Assembly (NCBI GenBank): GCA_013043915.1
Contig: JABEVH010000207.1
Coordinates: 1 to 44,079 of the forward strand
Source of the DNA: Pseudomonadales bacterium
Lineage (GTDB): Bacteria; Pseudomonadota; Gammaproteobacteria; Pseudomonadales; Moraxellaceae
Length of the DNA stretch: 44,079 nucleotides
Direction: 5' to 3'
Shown one piece after another: positions 16,725-25,336 of the stretch; the stretch's first letter is position 1, and the number at the start of each line of letters is the position of its first letter. The notes below the pieces were generated by a model. That model saw only the letters and a list, made by a program, of their open reading frames with translations. It was not told the DNA's origin and did no database searches. The position numbers and the translations under genes were made by a program.

Positions 16725-17778
16725 GGGTTGCTGCAGCTATCTGCTGGCCCTTCCAGCCCCAATGCGTATCATCTGGAAAATAGACATCGCGTTGACCCGC
16801 CCCTATGGCATGCTGCAGCGCGAGATCAAGGCGCGGCATGGTTTGAGGGTGTTGTGCTGAAAGCAAAGCTAATTGACGGTGTTCATGTTGTGACTTTGAT
16901 GCTAACCACGGTGCATAGGCGGTCAATTTGTCCGGAGCTACCATGAGAATAAAACGAGTAGATCCACCCGCCTCGACCTGACGGCGCAAGGATTCAATAC
17001 GGCAATTTAGGGTGGATAAATGTTGGTTTTTCCACCATGGCTTGCGTATATCATCACCAAATACCAGCAAGGTATGGGCTCGCTGACTGGAAAATAAGCG
17101 ATCAGTTGTCAGCGGCAGGGCATAAACACTCGGAGAAGGATCTGGAGCATACTGAAAATAATGCTCCAGATATTTCAACACAAAGTTGATATTGATCAAG
17201 CGCCAGGAGGTACTCCTTGATTGAGAAAGTGGGGGATGCTGCAACGTCAAGGCGGTCATGGCAGCTGATGGTTGCATTTTGGTCTGATTTACAGCAGAAC
17301 AATCAGCGGCCATGTTTAATAAATGAAACGGTAATTGCCGCTCAACAGACTCCATGATGAGTAGACGAGGAGGGTGCAGGCGATAGTTGTGGCTGGTCAG
17401 TACATGATAAATATCAATATGATTGATGTCCATAGTTAGCATCGACAAAGGGTGCTGTGCTATCAAATAGTTTTGCCACTGGTACTCAGGTCGCTCTCTG
17501 GAGAATGAATCGCCTATGATCAGAATGTCGACCGGCTGTTGAAGATCAGCAAGCTGGGCATCAACATTGAGACGATGCTGAGGAAAGGTACGCTGGACTC
17601 CCTGCCAACCGAAGTCACGCTCCGTGTAAAATCCAATACGTGTCAAATCACCGAATAACGGTTGCAGATAAATCCCGACCATAAAAAGAATAGCGATGGG
17701 GATCCCTGTACAGGTTAGTAGCCAGAGGGCGTAGTGGCGATAAACCTTAGAACTGGAAGTAAAGGAATTCACTGACAA
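16624..17778 (-). CDS. AlgX/AlgJ-like SGNH protein for polysaccharide O-acetylation
   Basis: A 384-residue protein with an N-terminal membrane anchor (about residues 20-38) and a periplasmic SGNH-hydrolase-like domain. The nucleophile block is ILIIGDSFSRE (Asp90-Ser91) and the C-terminal block is FPDDTHWGWKGQQIAA (Asp337, His339), matching the AlgX/AlgJ/DHHW group. These work with an MBOAT partner to acetylate exported polysaccharide. The gene begins 32 bases inside the end of the upstream MBOAT gene, confirming the pair. Its last 34 codons lie antisense to the O-antigen ligase-like gene and look like an unstructured, Pro/Arg-rich extension. Confidence 0.77.
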   Translation of the reverse strand: MSVNSFTSSSKVYRHYALWLLTCTGIPIAILFMVGIYLQPLFGDLTRIGFYTERDFGWQGVQRTFPQHRLNVDAQLADLQQPVDILIIGDSFSRERPEYQWQNYLIAQHPLSMLTMDINHIDIYHVLTSHNYRLHPPRLLIMESVERQLPFHLLNMAADCSAVNQTKMQPSAAMTALTLQHPPLSQSRSTSWRLININFVLKYLEHYFQYAPDPSPSVYALPLTTDRLFSSQRAHTLLVFGDDIRKPWWKNQHLSTLNCRIESLRRQVEAGGSTRFILMVAPDKLTAYAPWLASKSQHEHRQLALLSAQHPQTMPRLDLALQHAIGAGQRDVYFPDDTHWGWKGQQIAAATLIRFLDPNLQVRPLLRPTLPSSLPIKRPSTPRT

Positions 17779-19201
17779 GTTCCATATGGGTGAGGGAATA
17801 GAGCAGTACCAGTATCGTTAAAATCAGCCAGGTCAGGTTGGGTTGCCAGCGCAGAATGCCTGGTGATTGGTGTGGATTGAGTATTTCTTGGCTGTTGGGT
17901 GCCCAAAAGGAAATGCACATTAGACAGAGTATCCAACGCCACACCGGGCTACGTAGAGGAAATAAGACCTCAGGGGATGAAGCATCAGGGTGTACCATGC
18001 TGGAAACTAGGACCAGGGCACTAGGTATGTTATCGGCCCTGAAAAATACCCAGGCTATCACCACAGCGGTGAAGGTGAGTAGCCCCCCGGCCAGGTTAAG
18101 CCAGCGAGCGGCCGGCACGCCTGAGTATTTCATCCATAAATGACGCCAGCCGTGGTTGATCATGAGGTAGATGCCGTGTAAAGCGCCCCAGATCACAAAG
18201 GTCCAGCCAGCTCCATGCCACAAACCACCCAATAACATGGTCAGTAAGAGGTTGACGTAGCGTCTTAATGTGCCGTGCCGATTGCCTCCCAGGGAGATAT
18301 AGAGATAATCTCTAAGAAATCGTGACAAGGTCATATGCCAGCGTCGCCAGAAATCAATGATATTGAACGATTTATAGGGGGAATTAAAGTTCAGGGGGAG
18401 TTCAATGCCCAGGATGCGCGAGATGCCTAAGGCCATATCCGTGTATCCGGAAAAATCAAAGTACAATTGAAATGTATAAGCAAGGGCTCCCCCCCAGGCA
18501 TCAGCTGCGTGCAGGTGGCTCTGCTGGGAGGCTGCAGAAAAAATGGTATTGACGAAGGGTGAGATGCTATCAGCGATAACAACTTTTTTAAAAAGTCCTA
18601 GGGTAAAAAGAGTTAATCCAGTTGCCCAGTTTTCCCAGTTAATGCTAAAGGTTTCTTTTTTCGAGAATTGTGGCATCATTTCTTTATGATGCAGTATGGG
18701 ACCAGCGATCAGGTGGGGAAAATAGGTGACAAACAGTCCGTAATGGATAATATTGGCTTCACGTACTTCATGACGATAAGCATCAACGAGAAAAGCAATT
18801 TGTGTAAATGTAAAAAATGAAATACCCAGGGGTAAGACTATATTCGGTAAAGGCCACGATGTTCCCATTAAATTATTGATATTGATAACCAGGAAATTTC
18901 CGTATTTGTAGTAGGCAAGCAGACCAAGATTGCCGGTTATGCCAAGTATAAAAGTCCAATGTCGCTGGCGAGGGCGTTGCTGACCATGCTGGCTGATGAG
19001 ATAACGTCCGATTGAATAATTGAAAAATATGGATGCCAGTAATAGCGGGATATAGGCAGGATTCCACCATCCATAAAAGAATAATGATGCTGCTAGCAGC
19101 CAGATCAGAGCCAGGTGGTGTCGATATTTTCCCAGTATAAAAAATATAACGACAACAACGGGAAGGTAGGCAAATATAAATGTAAATGAGTTAAATAGCA
19201 T
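17747..19201 (-). CDS. MBOAT-family O-acyltransferase (AlgI/DltB-like)
   Basis: A 484-residue polytopic membrane protein. It has the AlgI signature FFYGWWNPAYIPLLLASIFFNY near the start, YYKYGNF, LPLGISFFTFTQIAFLVDAYR, FPHLIAGPILHHKEMMPQF, FDFSGYTDMALG, FWRRWHMTLSRFLRDYLYISLGGNRHG and LLGGLWHGAGWTFVIWG with the invariant His329. MBOAT proteins pass acyl groups across the inner membrane for O-acetylation of polysaccharides. The downstream overlapping SGNH gene is the expected periplasmic partner. With no alginate synthesis genes nearby, the acetylated polymer is probably LPS O-antigen or another surface glycan made by this cluster. Confidence 0.88.
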   Translation of the reverse strand: MLFNSFTFIFAYLPVVVVIFFILGKYRHHLALIWLLAASLFFYGWWNPAYIPLLLASIFFNYSIGRYLISQHGQQRPRQRHWTFILGITGNLGLLAYYKYGNFLVININNLMGTSWPLPNIVLPLGISFFTFTQIAFLVDAYRHEVREANIIHYGLFVTYFPHLIAGPILHHKEMMPQFSKKETFSINWENWATGLTLFTLGLFKKVVIADSISPFVNTIFSAASQQSHLHAADAWGGALAYTFQLYFDFSGYTDMALGISRILGIELPLNFNSPYKSFNIIDFWRRWHMTLSRFLRDYLYISLGGNRHGTLRRYVNLLLTMLLGGLWHGAGWTFVIWGALHGIYLMINHGWRHLWMKYSGVPAARWLNLAGGLLTFTAVVIAWVFFRADNIPSALVLVSSMVHPDASSPEVLFPLRSPVWRWILCLMCISFWAPNSQEILNPHQSPGILRWQPNLTWLILTILVLLYSLTHMELVSEFLYFQF

Positions 19202-19267
19202 GAATGCCTGTTATGCAGTTTGCTTCCTGGAGAAAAACGTAATATGGGTGGTGCATGATGCGGTGTT

Positions 19268-19924
19268 TTATGGCATCTGTTTTGCTTTGGCAAGAATAAA
19301 AAAGTGTGAGTGCATCATGTCGTTGCCTCGCCATAAAGTTAATGCATTAAGTATTTTAAATTTCCAGCTTTTTGTTGTTCCCCATCCAATGACCGAGGTA
19401 GGTTCAAAACCGGCGCGATCTAGCAGGGTCAGCATGGTTTTGCGGGTAAAAAAACGTAGATGAGTACGATCTAAAAGTCCAGAGTCAGTATATTCAAAAT
19501 CCTGAGATTGAAGCAGGTTCCATAGAAGACGATATTGCCGTAGATTGGGGATAGAACAAAATATGCGGGCATCTTGGGTTAGTTTTTGTTTTAGCCCTGC
19601 CAGGAAGGCTTCTGGCCAGATAAGATGCTCTATCACATCATTCAGGCAAATGAGGTTGAAATAATCATCGGGCAGCGCTCCCAAGGCGTTGGAGGCATCG
19701 CCAGGAATGACACGATTAAGTAAACTGGATGCTACCGCCGCTGATTTTTCATCATACTCCATGCCCCAAATTTCCTGATAACCACGTTCACGTTTTAGCA
19801 TGGCGGCAAAGCCACCTTCACCACAGCCTACGTCGAGCAATCGATCACCCAGCATAGGGATGTAGGGCAATAGCTCACGCCTCTCACCTTGGTAGTAGGT
19901 ATCATCTGGACGTGACTTATTCAT
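19268..19924 (-). CDS. Class I SAM-dependent methyltransferase
   Basis: A 218-residue methyltransferase. Motif I is LLDVGCGEGGFA (about residues 29-40), motif II ends in WGMEYDEKSA, then ALPDDYFNLICLNDVIEHL (motif III/IV) and a C-terminal FFTRKTMLTLLDRAGFEP. This Methyltransf_11/23-type layout is common in O-antigen and sugar-modifying methyltransferases. It is the first gene of the minus-strand set with the MBOAT and SGNH genes (67-base gap), so a glycan substrate is likely but not shown. The ribosome site is weak, and the transcript leader may be very short. Confidence 0.8.
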   Translation of the reverse strand: MNKSRPDDTYYQGERRELLPYIPMLGDRLLDVGCGEGGFAAMLKRERGYQEIWGMEYDEKSAAVASSLLNRVIPGDASNALGALPDDYFNLICLNDVIEHLIWPEAFLAGLKQKLTQDARIFCSIPNLRQYRLLWNLLQSQDFEYTDSGLLDRTHLRFFTRKTMLTLLDRAGFEPTSVIGWGTTKSWKFKILNALTLWRGNDMMHSHFFILAKAKQMP

Positions 19925-20045
19925 GAGATTTTAGTTTCGCGATGAATTTGAGGAGATGATAACCATATCGTAAACGTTAGTATTATTAAAGATGATATTG
20001 AATGTTGCATAGGGTAAGGATACTTGGGAATTTGTCAACTTTACA

Positions 20046-20074
20046 ATGACATAACCCAGGTGGCCACTTATAAT
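20046..20074 (+). promoter_or_regulatory. Sigma-70 promoter for argH
   Basis: ATGACA (20046-20051, -35) and TATAAT (20069-20074, consensus -10) are separated by exactly 17 bases. Transcription would start near 20081, leaving a very short leader of about 16 bases before the argH ATG at 20097, which lacks a clear ribosome site. Confidence 0.7.
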
Positions 20075-20096
20075 CCCTGCCCATCATCGATGTGAT

Positions 20097-21497
20097 ATGA
20101 GTGTAGCCATGAGCCAGTTGGACAAACTCTGGGGTGGGCGTTTTCAGGAGCCTACAGACAAATTTGTTGAGGCCTTCACCGCTTCTGTGAGTTTTGATCA
20201 ACGCCTGTATCGCCACGACATACAAGGTTCCGTGGCCCATGCCCGCATGTTGCAGTCCGTCGGTGTGCTGACGGAAGCTGAGTGCTTAAGTATTGTCAAA
20301 GGGTTACAGGAAATCCTTGCCGAGATTGAAGCAGGTAGCTTTGAGTGGCGGCAGGATCTTGAAGATGTGCATATGAACATTGAGTCACGCCTGACCAGTC
20401 GCATTGGTGATGCGGGTAAAAGATTACATACGGGGCGTTCACGTAACGACCAAGTGGCCACCGATATTCGCCTTTACCTGCGCGATGCGGTGGATAGATT
20501 GATGCTACAGCTGCGGCAGTTGATGGAAGGCCTGATCAATTTGGCGGAGCTGGAGGCAGATACCATCATGCCAGGGTTCACGCACCTGCAAACGGCCCAA
20601 CCGATTACCTTGGGGCATCACCTTCTGGCTTGGTTTGAAATGCTGATGCGTGACCTGGAGCGTTTTATCGACCTGCGCAGACGCATTAATCGCATGCCCT
20701 TGGGAGCAGCAGCCCTCGCAGGAACCAGCTACCCCATCGATCGGGCCCTGACAGCAAGCCTTCTGGGTTTTGAAGCGGTATGTGAAAATTCTCTGGATGC
20801 AGTTTCAGACCGTGATTTTGCCATTGAATTTGCTGCAGCCAGCAGTTTGGTGATGATGCATTTATCACGTTTTTCTGAGGAATTGGTACTCTGGTCGTCA
20901 GCCCAGTTTGGATTTGTCGATTTGCCAGATCGATTCTGTACAGGATCTTCGATCATGCCGCAGAAAAAGAATCCGGATGTCCCTGAGCTGGTGCGTGGCA
21001 AGACGGGGAGAGTATACGGACACCTGATGTCGCTACTGACCCTGATGAAGTCACAACCCCTAGCTTATAACAAGGATAATCAGGAAGACAAAGAGCCTAT
21101 CTTTGATACGATCGATACCCTGGCAGGTTGTCTGCGTGCCTTTGCCGATATGATCCCGCACTTAAAGCCTCAGCGTCAGCGCATGCGCCAAGCCGCCTTG
21201 CAGGGATATGCCACAGCAACGGATTTGGCTGATTATCTGGTGCGCAAAAACATACCCTTTCGTGACGCTCATGAAATTGTGGGTAAAGCTGTGCGCTATG
21301 GGGTAGACCAGGGATGGGATCTATCGGTGATGAGCCTGGATCAATTGCGTCAATTTTCTCCCGTCATCGAGCAGGATGTTTTCGAGGTACTGACGCTGGA
21401 AGGTTCGGTTGCATTGCGCAAGCATCGTGGTGGGACGGCTCCCGAGCGCGTACGTCAAGCAGTCAAGGAAGCGCGAGACCGTTTGCGTGGGATCTAG
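20097..21497 (+). CDS. argH: Argininosuccinate lyase
   Basis: ArgH splits argininosuccinate into arginine and fumarate, the last step of arginine synthesis. The 466-residue product is standard length. It starts DKLWGGRFQEPTDKFVEAFTASVSFD, has HTGRSRNDQVATDIRLYLRD, GFTHLQTAQPITLGHHLLAW and the fumarase/aspartase superfamily signature GSSIMPQKKNPD with the catalytic Ser, then KGLPLAYNKDNQEDKE-like SQPLAYNKDNQEDKEP. Two in-frame ATGs (20097, 20109) are possible starts; the second, giving MSQLDKLWGG, resembles many homologues. A consensus promoter lies just upstream. In Pseudomonas argH adjoins algZ; here it marks the far edge of the envelope island. Its end nearly touches the convergent lipid operon. 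Confidence 0.96.
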   Translation: MSVAMSQLDKLWGGRFQEPTDKFVEAFTASVSFDQRLYRHDIQGSVAHARMLQSVGVLTEAECLSIVKGLQEILAEIEAGSFEWRQDLEDVHMNIESRLTSRIGDAGKRLHTGRSRNDQVATDIRLYLRDAVDRLMLQLRQLMEGLINLAELEADTIMPGFTHLQTAQPITLGHHLLAWFEMLMRDLERFIDLRRRINRMPLGAAALAGTSYPIDRALTASLLGFEAVCENSLDAVSDRDFAIEFAAASSLVMMHLSRFSEELVLWSSAQFGFVDLPDRFCTGSSIMPQKKNPDVPELVRGKTGRVYGHLMSLLTLMKSQPLAYNKDNQEDKEPIFDTIDTLAGCLRAFADMIPHLKPQRQRMRQAALQGYATATDLADYLVRKNIPFRDAHEIVGKAVRYGVDQGWDLSVMSLDQLRQFSPVIEQDVFEVLTLEGSVALRKHRGGTAPERVRQAVKEARDRLRGI

Positions 21498-21499
21498 TT

Positions 21500-22036
21500 T
21501 CAGCGTGCACAGTCCTTTAGGTGGGCTCGGTATAAAATCTGTTTGACCAGCAGTGCCGTGATGGGAAAGCCCAGTATCAGGGCCACAAATGTGGCTCGAT
21601 CAAGGCCAAGTACTGCAAGATAAGCCAAGGCTACACCGATGCCAGAGTCCATCTGGTCAAGCAGCGTAAATGCCAGCGTAAACCGGCTTGATGTTGCTCC
21701 GGGAGGAATGCCTAATCGCCGCTTCAGAAACGAGTTGGGAAGCTCGGCAAGTACATAACCCAGCCCAGCTGCTAGTCCAGCCAGCAGCATAGGGTGGTGA
21801 TGGTAAGGAGAGTGGGGAACCCATTTATCCCACGGCAGTAACAACAGCGTGCCTAACATGCAAAATAGAGGCATTAGTATCAGGCCGCGCCAGGTTTTAT
21901 TTTGTCCGAAGCTGCGAATATGCAGGGGACGTGCGAGTGAAGGCAGCCATTGCCAGGTCACGGCCATCATGTGCAAGACACCAGCGAAGATCACAGGTAT
22001 GAGTAAATAGAAGGCGAGTAAGACAGTTTGCAGCAT
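21500..22036 (-). CDS. CarS-type CTP transferase (CDP-archaeol synthase family)
   Basis: A 178-residue integral membrane protein with about five hydrophobic segments. It carries the motifs of the CarS (DUF46) family: GQNKTWRG (44-51), ELPNSFLKRRLGI (98-110) and DQMDS (127-131). In archaea CarS transfers CMP from CTP to unsaturated archaetidic acid, making CDP-archaeol, and is distantly related to bacterial CdsA. Here it is the last gene of a tightly coupled operon; its ATG shares one base with the stop of a CDP-alcohol transferase gene, which would use such a CDP-lipid. The substrate is probably an isoprenoid or other long-chain alcohol phosphate, by inference. It is compact, as CarS proteins are, and shorter than typical CdsA (about 270-285). 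Confidence 0.8.
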   Translation of the reverse strand: MLQTVLLAFYLLIPVIFAGVLHMMAVTWQWLPSLARPLHIRSFGQNKTWRGLILMPLFCMLGTLLLLPWDKWVPHSPYHHHPMLLAGLAAGLGYVLAELPNSFLKRRLGIPPGATSSRFTLAFTLLDQMDSGIGVALAYLAVLGLDRATFVALILGFPITALLVKQILYRAHLKDCAR

Positions 22037-22659
22037 CAGCTAGCTCTGCCGGTAAGATCCAGAATCAAAAAAAGTAATGCCCCTCCTAACGTTAATGAGA
22101 GTATTTGCCAAAGACGTGTGAACTTGAAAAATGGCCGGTGTAAAAGCATGGCGTGACTAAATAGCAGTAGCAAGATCAGGGTAAGCAGACGCCATAGGTT
22201 GAGAGTCATGATGCCGTGGATGAGCAGCATGGCTGCCAGCAGAAACAGGCTCCAGAATACCGGCATGCCACGGTAGGCTAACCCCCCCCGTGCATCTTCG
22301 ATATTGCCGGTGTCATTGAATACCGCCAAGCGTATTAGACCACAGCCGACCATGAGTATCAGGCCCACAGACCAGAACCCATTAAAACCTTCACCATACA
22401 GGATGAGTGCGGGGCTTAGCAGGTAGATCAGCACATCCATAAAACCATCAAGATAACGGCCAAAAGGACGTACCAGGCCGAGGTGTCTTGCCAGCATACC
22501 GTCAAGGGCATCACCGAGCATGGCTAAAAAAAGCAGGCTGGTTGCCAGCAAGGGGCGATGGGCCAGGCTGAGTGCCATGGCCAGCATGGTGGTGGGTACG
22601 GCGCTTAAGGTAATGAGGTCAACACGATTCAGGCGAACCAGGTAGTAGGGCGAGTTCAT
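22036..22659 (-). CDS. CDP-alcohol phosphatidyltransferase
   Basis: A 207-residue membrane protein with the complete CDP-alcohol phosphotransferase motif: Asp50-xx-Asp53-Gly54-xx-Ala57-Arg58, then Gly67, Asp71 and Asp75 at the exact family spacing. These metal-binding residues move a phospho-alcohol from a CDP-alcohol to an acceptor hydroxyl (as in PgsA, PssA and archaetidylserine/inositol synthases). About six hydrophobic segments are present. It overlaps the AMP ligase gene by four bases upstream and the CarS-type gene by one base downstream. The CarS partner is the likely supplier of its CDP-lipid. The acceptor (serine, glycerol, inositol phosphate or other) cannot be read from sequence. 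Confidence 0.88.
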   Translation of the reverse strand: MNSPYYLVRLNRVDLITLSAVPTTMLAMALSLAHRPLLATSLLFLAMLGDALDGMLARHLGLVRPFGRYLDGFMDVLIYLLSPALILYGEGFNGFWSVGLILMVGCGLIRLAVFNDTGNIEDARGGLAYRGMPVFWSLFLLAAMLLIHGIMTLNLWRLLTLILLLLFSHAMLLHRPFFKFTRLWQILSLTLGGALLFLILDLTGRAS

Positions 22660-24218
22660 GCAGGGCGCCTCGCGTTTAAAGACATCTGGCGTAAGGCCGG
22701 GCGATCAATTTTACTCTGATGCCGACCATCGAGGGGCATGGTGTCGATACGAGTTATGGCAATTGTTTCCAGGCTCATCGAGCTCAGCTGCTCATGTACC
22801 TGTTGATCTGGTGTTGAACCTTGCAAGACTAGCAGAGGACGGTCCTGATGCTTAATAAGAGCACAGCGTTCCATGCCAGGCAGGCTATCAATACGCTTTT
22901 CTATAGGATAGGGCCAAAATACTTGACCTGCATGTTCCACAGAGTCACGAAGACGACCTACCAGCCATAATCTGTTCATATCATCCAGATAACCCGCATC
23001 CCCGGTGCGGTGCCAGACACTACCATCGGCTCGCGGTAGCTTGCTTTCCTGCGTGGCTTGGGGATTGTCCACATACCTTTGCAGCACATGCGCGCCACTG
23101 ACGAGAACTTCGCCTATTTGCCCCGAGGGGCAATATTGCTGGCTGGCAATCTCATCAACGGTATAATCCTGATTTAAGGGCCAGATAGCTATTTCAGCCA
23201 GGTCAGCAGCACGTCCTACGAGGTAACCTTCACCGAAATCCCCCTCTTCAACGAGCTCTCGGCAAGGGAGTGTTGCTATAGGTTCAGCTTCGGTTGAACC
23301 GTAGACAGCGATGACCTCAGCGTGAGAAAAAAGCTGTAGCAGTGATTTAGCCAGATGGGTGGACACGGAGGAACCACCAACAGCGACCTGACGAATCTTG
23401 GGAAGTCGCCCATTAGCTTGCTGAGCATAGTGGCAAAGCCGGTTCATGAATCCCGGGGCCCCTGAGAGACGTGTGACACCTGATCGTTGCAGTTGTTCAA
23501 ACAATCTAGCAGCATCAAATTCGGCGGGATGAGCCAAGTCGATGGCAGGTAATACGGTCGGTAGGCCACAACAGAGATTGTGTAGCACCATGACCGGAAA
23601 GCAGGTGCAATCTACATCATCGTCTTGATCCTGCCAGTGCTGACGCATGGCATGATGTTGCGCTAACAGGCTGGTGTGGGTACGGTCAGCCCCTTTAGGG
23701 CGTCCTGTGCTGCCTGAGGTAAATGTAATCAACCCGTGCGCCTGATGCGGTAAGGGTTGGGCGCGGGCTGCTGCCTGTTGACTCAGGTCTAGACGGCGTA
23801 CTCCCCTTGACTGTCCATCGAAGGCCAGTCGACGCATACGCCAGAGCGGGGGTACTAACCACCACGAGCGCAGCAACGACAGCTCACCCATCGCAAAACG
23901 AGCGCCACTGCTGGAGATGGCAGAGAGTATGCGCGAGCGGCTCATTCCCCGATCAAGCAGTACGGCTACCATGCCTAAACCGAGGAGGGCCAGGGTGAGA
24001 ACGTAGAGCTCATAGCGTACACGCGAAAGAATCAGGACACGATCGCCTGCATGCCCACCAGCCTGTTGCAGGGCGTGTTGGTAGCACCCTATATCCTGAA
24101 TCAGGGACTGGTAGGTCCAGCTATGTTCCTGTCCTGATTCATCAGGTAGCGTTAAAGCTATACGGTCAGGGTGTTCCTGGCCAGCTAGAAGGATAGGGCT
24201 CAACAGATTTTTGTTCAT
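22656..24218 (-). CDS. AMP-forming carboxylic acid ligase (OleC-like)
   Basis: A 520-residue class I adenylate-forming enzyme. The P-loop is TFTSGSTGRPKG (about 165-176). The A5-type motif is VYGSTEAEPIA, followed by WHRTGDAGYLDD (A7), LVGRLRDSV (A8) and near the end MPLDGRHQSKIDRPALR with the catalytic Lys503. The short C-terminal domain and DGRHxSKID motif resemble the OleC/fatty acid-CoA ligase-like group. It activates a carboxylic acid, probably a fatty acid, as acyl-AMP; whether it ends as acyl-CoA or is passed to the neighbouring GNAT-like protein is open. It overlaps both neighbours by four bases. Confidence 0.85.
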   Translation of the reverse strand: MNKNLLSPILLAGQEHPDRIALTLPDESGQEHSWTYQSLIQDIGCYQHALQQAGGHAGDRVLILSRVRYELYVLTLALLGLGMVAVLLDRGMSRSRILSAISSSGARFAMGELSLLRSWWLVPPLWRMRRLAFDGQSRGVRRLDLSQQAAARAQPLPHQAHGLITFTSGSTGRPKGADRTHTSLLAQHHAMRQHWQDQDDDVDCTCFPVMVLHNLCCGLPTVLPAIDLAHPAEFDAARLFEQLQRSGVTRLSGAPGFMNRLCHYAQQANGRLPKIRQVAVGGSSVSTHLAKSLLQLFSHAEVIAVYGSTEAEPIATLPCRELVEEGDFGEGYLVGRAADLAEIAIWPLNQDYTVDEIASQQYCPSGQIGEVLVSGAHVLQRYVDNPQATQESKLPRADGSVWHRTGDAGYLDDMNRLWLVGRLRDSVEHAGQVFWPYPIEKRIDSLPGMERCALIKHQDRPLLVLQGSTPDQQVHEQLSSMSLETIAITRIDTMPLDGRHQSKIDRPALRQMSLNARRPA

Positions 24219-25336
24219 GTACGTAGATTCCCGCAGTACAGCGCGTAATGATGCATACGGGTCGTACCATGACGCTGAGCAAAATGAGCCGATGCATTAT
24301 CTTCTCGTACCAGAGCCGCAGCAATCTGCTCATAATGCCCTTGGGCTCGCAAGGTCAGCTCGCAGCTCATGGCGGTGAATAACCCCATGTCCCGGTAATC
24401 GGGATGAACGGCCGCCGTGCGAGCCAGTAACCGACGTGGATGGGGTAACTCGGACCGATGCCTGTCATAGTGCAAAGCTGATAAAGATATCGGCCTTGTT
24501 CCGTGCACGCGCAAAAGTGGGCTGTAGTCAGGATAGGCCAGAAAGAAACCGGCAATAGCACCATCGCTGGTTTCTGCTCTTAGGGAGGTCAGTGGGCAAA
24601 ATCGATCAGCAAAGGGATGACCACAATGATTACGAAAGGCTTTCAAAGATAGCGGCGTATATGCAAAATTGTCGGCAAATGACTGTTGAACAAAATCATA
24701 GAGCTGATCCAGATCCCTTAACCAGTCCTCAGGCAGCATGGGTAGCAAGCGGACTTTTCCTTGCATGCGCTTATTGACGCGTTCAAGGTCCTTGCGAACA
24801 TTGACCACGGTATCTTCTACCGAGGTAAAGGTGGAGAGATAACGGTAACAGGAGGTTAGGCCCAACGATTGCATGAGCTCAGCATAGTAGGGTGGATTCC
24901 AGGGCTCTCCGGGAAATGCACCTGCCTCGAAAGCATCGAGACGCACACGGTAAGCCCCGTAGGTGGTAAAATTGATAGGTCCATAAATTTTCTTCGCCCC
25001 TTTAGCTTCAGCCCAGGTTTTTAGTGCGTTAAATAATGTTGCATTGGCCTCAGGTACATTCATGGTTTCCCAATAACCAAAGAATGCAGCCTGTTCACCC
25101 TGAATAAGCTGCCCAGGCAGTATAAAGCCAGCCAGTCGAGCCTGATGCGGAATCAGTCCCACCCAAGCATGCCCCTGCTCAAACCAGGTATTGGCAACAC
25201 TAAAGGCTTGTTGTACCGATGCAGAGTCTTCACCCAACCAATAGGGATCCTCTGCATAAATCTGAGCAGGCAGATCAAGGAAGTCTGCAGGTAGCGAGTC
25301 CTGCGCAGGATCCCAGGTACCTTGCCATAGCATCAT
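24215..25336 (-). CDS. Large GNAT-like acyltransferase (YghO-like)
   Basis: A 373-residue protein related to the YghO-like GNAT group. The first half has LPAQIYAEDPYW and the region AKKIYGPINFTTYGAYRVRLDAFEAG followed by PWNPPYYAELMQSLGLTSCYRYLSTF, the usual conserved block of these proteins (G-P-x-N-F, N-P-P-Y-Y). The second half has a GNAT-type acyl-CoA region, TAAVHPDYRDMGLFTAMSCEL, and a closing ALVREDNASAHFAQRHGTTRMHHYALY. Family members have no firm function. In this operon it could accept an acyl group activated by the AMP ligase next to it and attach it to an amine or alcohol of the lipid product; this is inference. Confidence 0.7.
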   Translation of the reverse strand: MMLWQGTWDPAQDSLPADFLDLPAQIYAEDPYWLGEDSASVQQAFSVANTWFEQGHAWVGLIPHQARLAGFILPGQLIQGEQAAFFGYWETMNVPEANATLFNALKTWAEAKGAKKIYGPINFTTYGAYRVRLDAFEAGAFPGEPWNPPYYAELMQSLGLTSCYRYLSTFTSVEDTVVNVRKDLERVNKRMQGKVRLLPMLPEDWLRDLDQLYDFVQQSFADNFAYTPLSLKAFRNHCGHPFADRFCPLTSLRAETSDGAIAGFFLAYPDYSPLLRVHGTRPISLSALHYDRHRSELPHPRRLLARTAAVHPDYRDMGLFTAMSCELTLRAQGHYEQIAAALVREDNASAHFAQRHGTTRMHHYALYCGNLRT

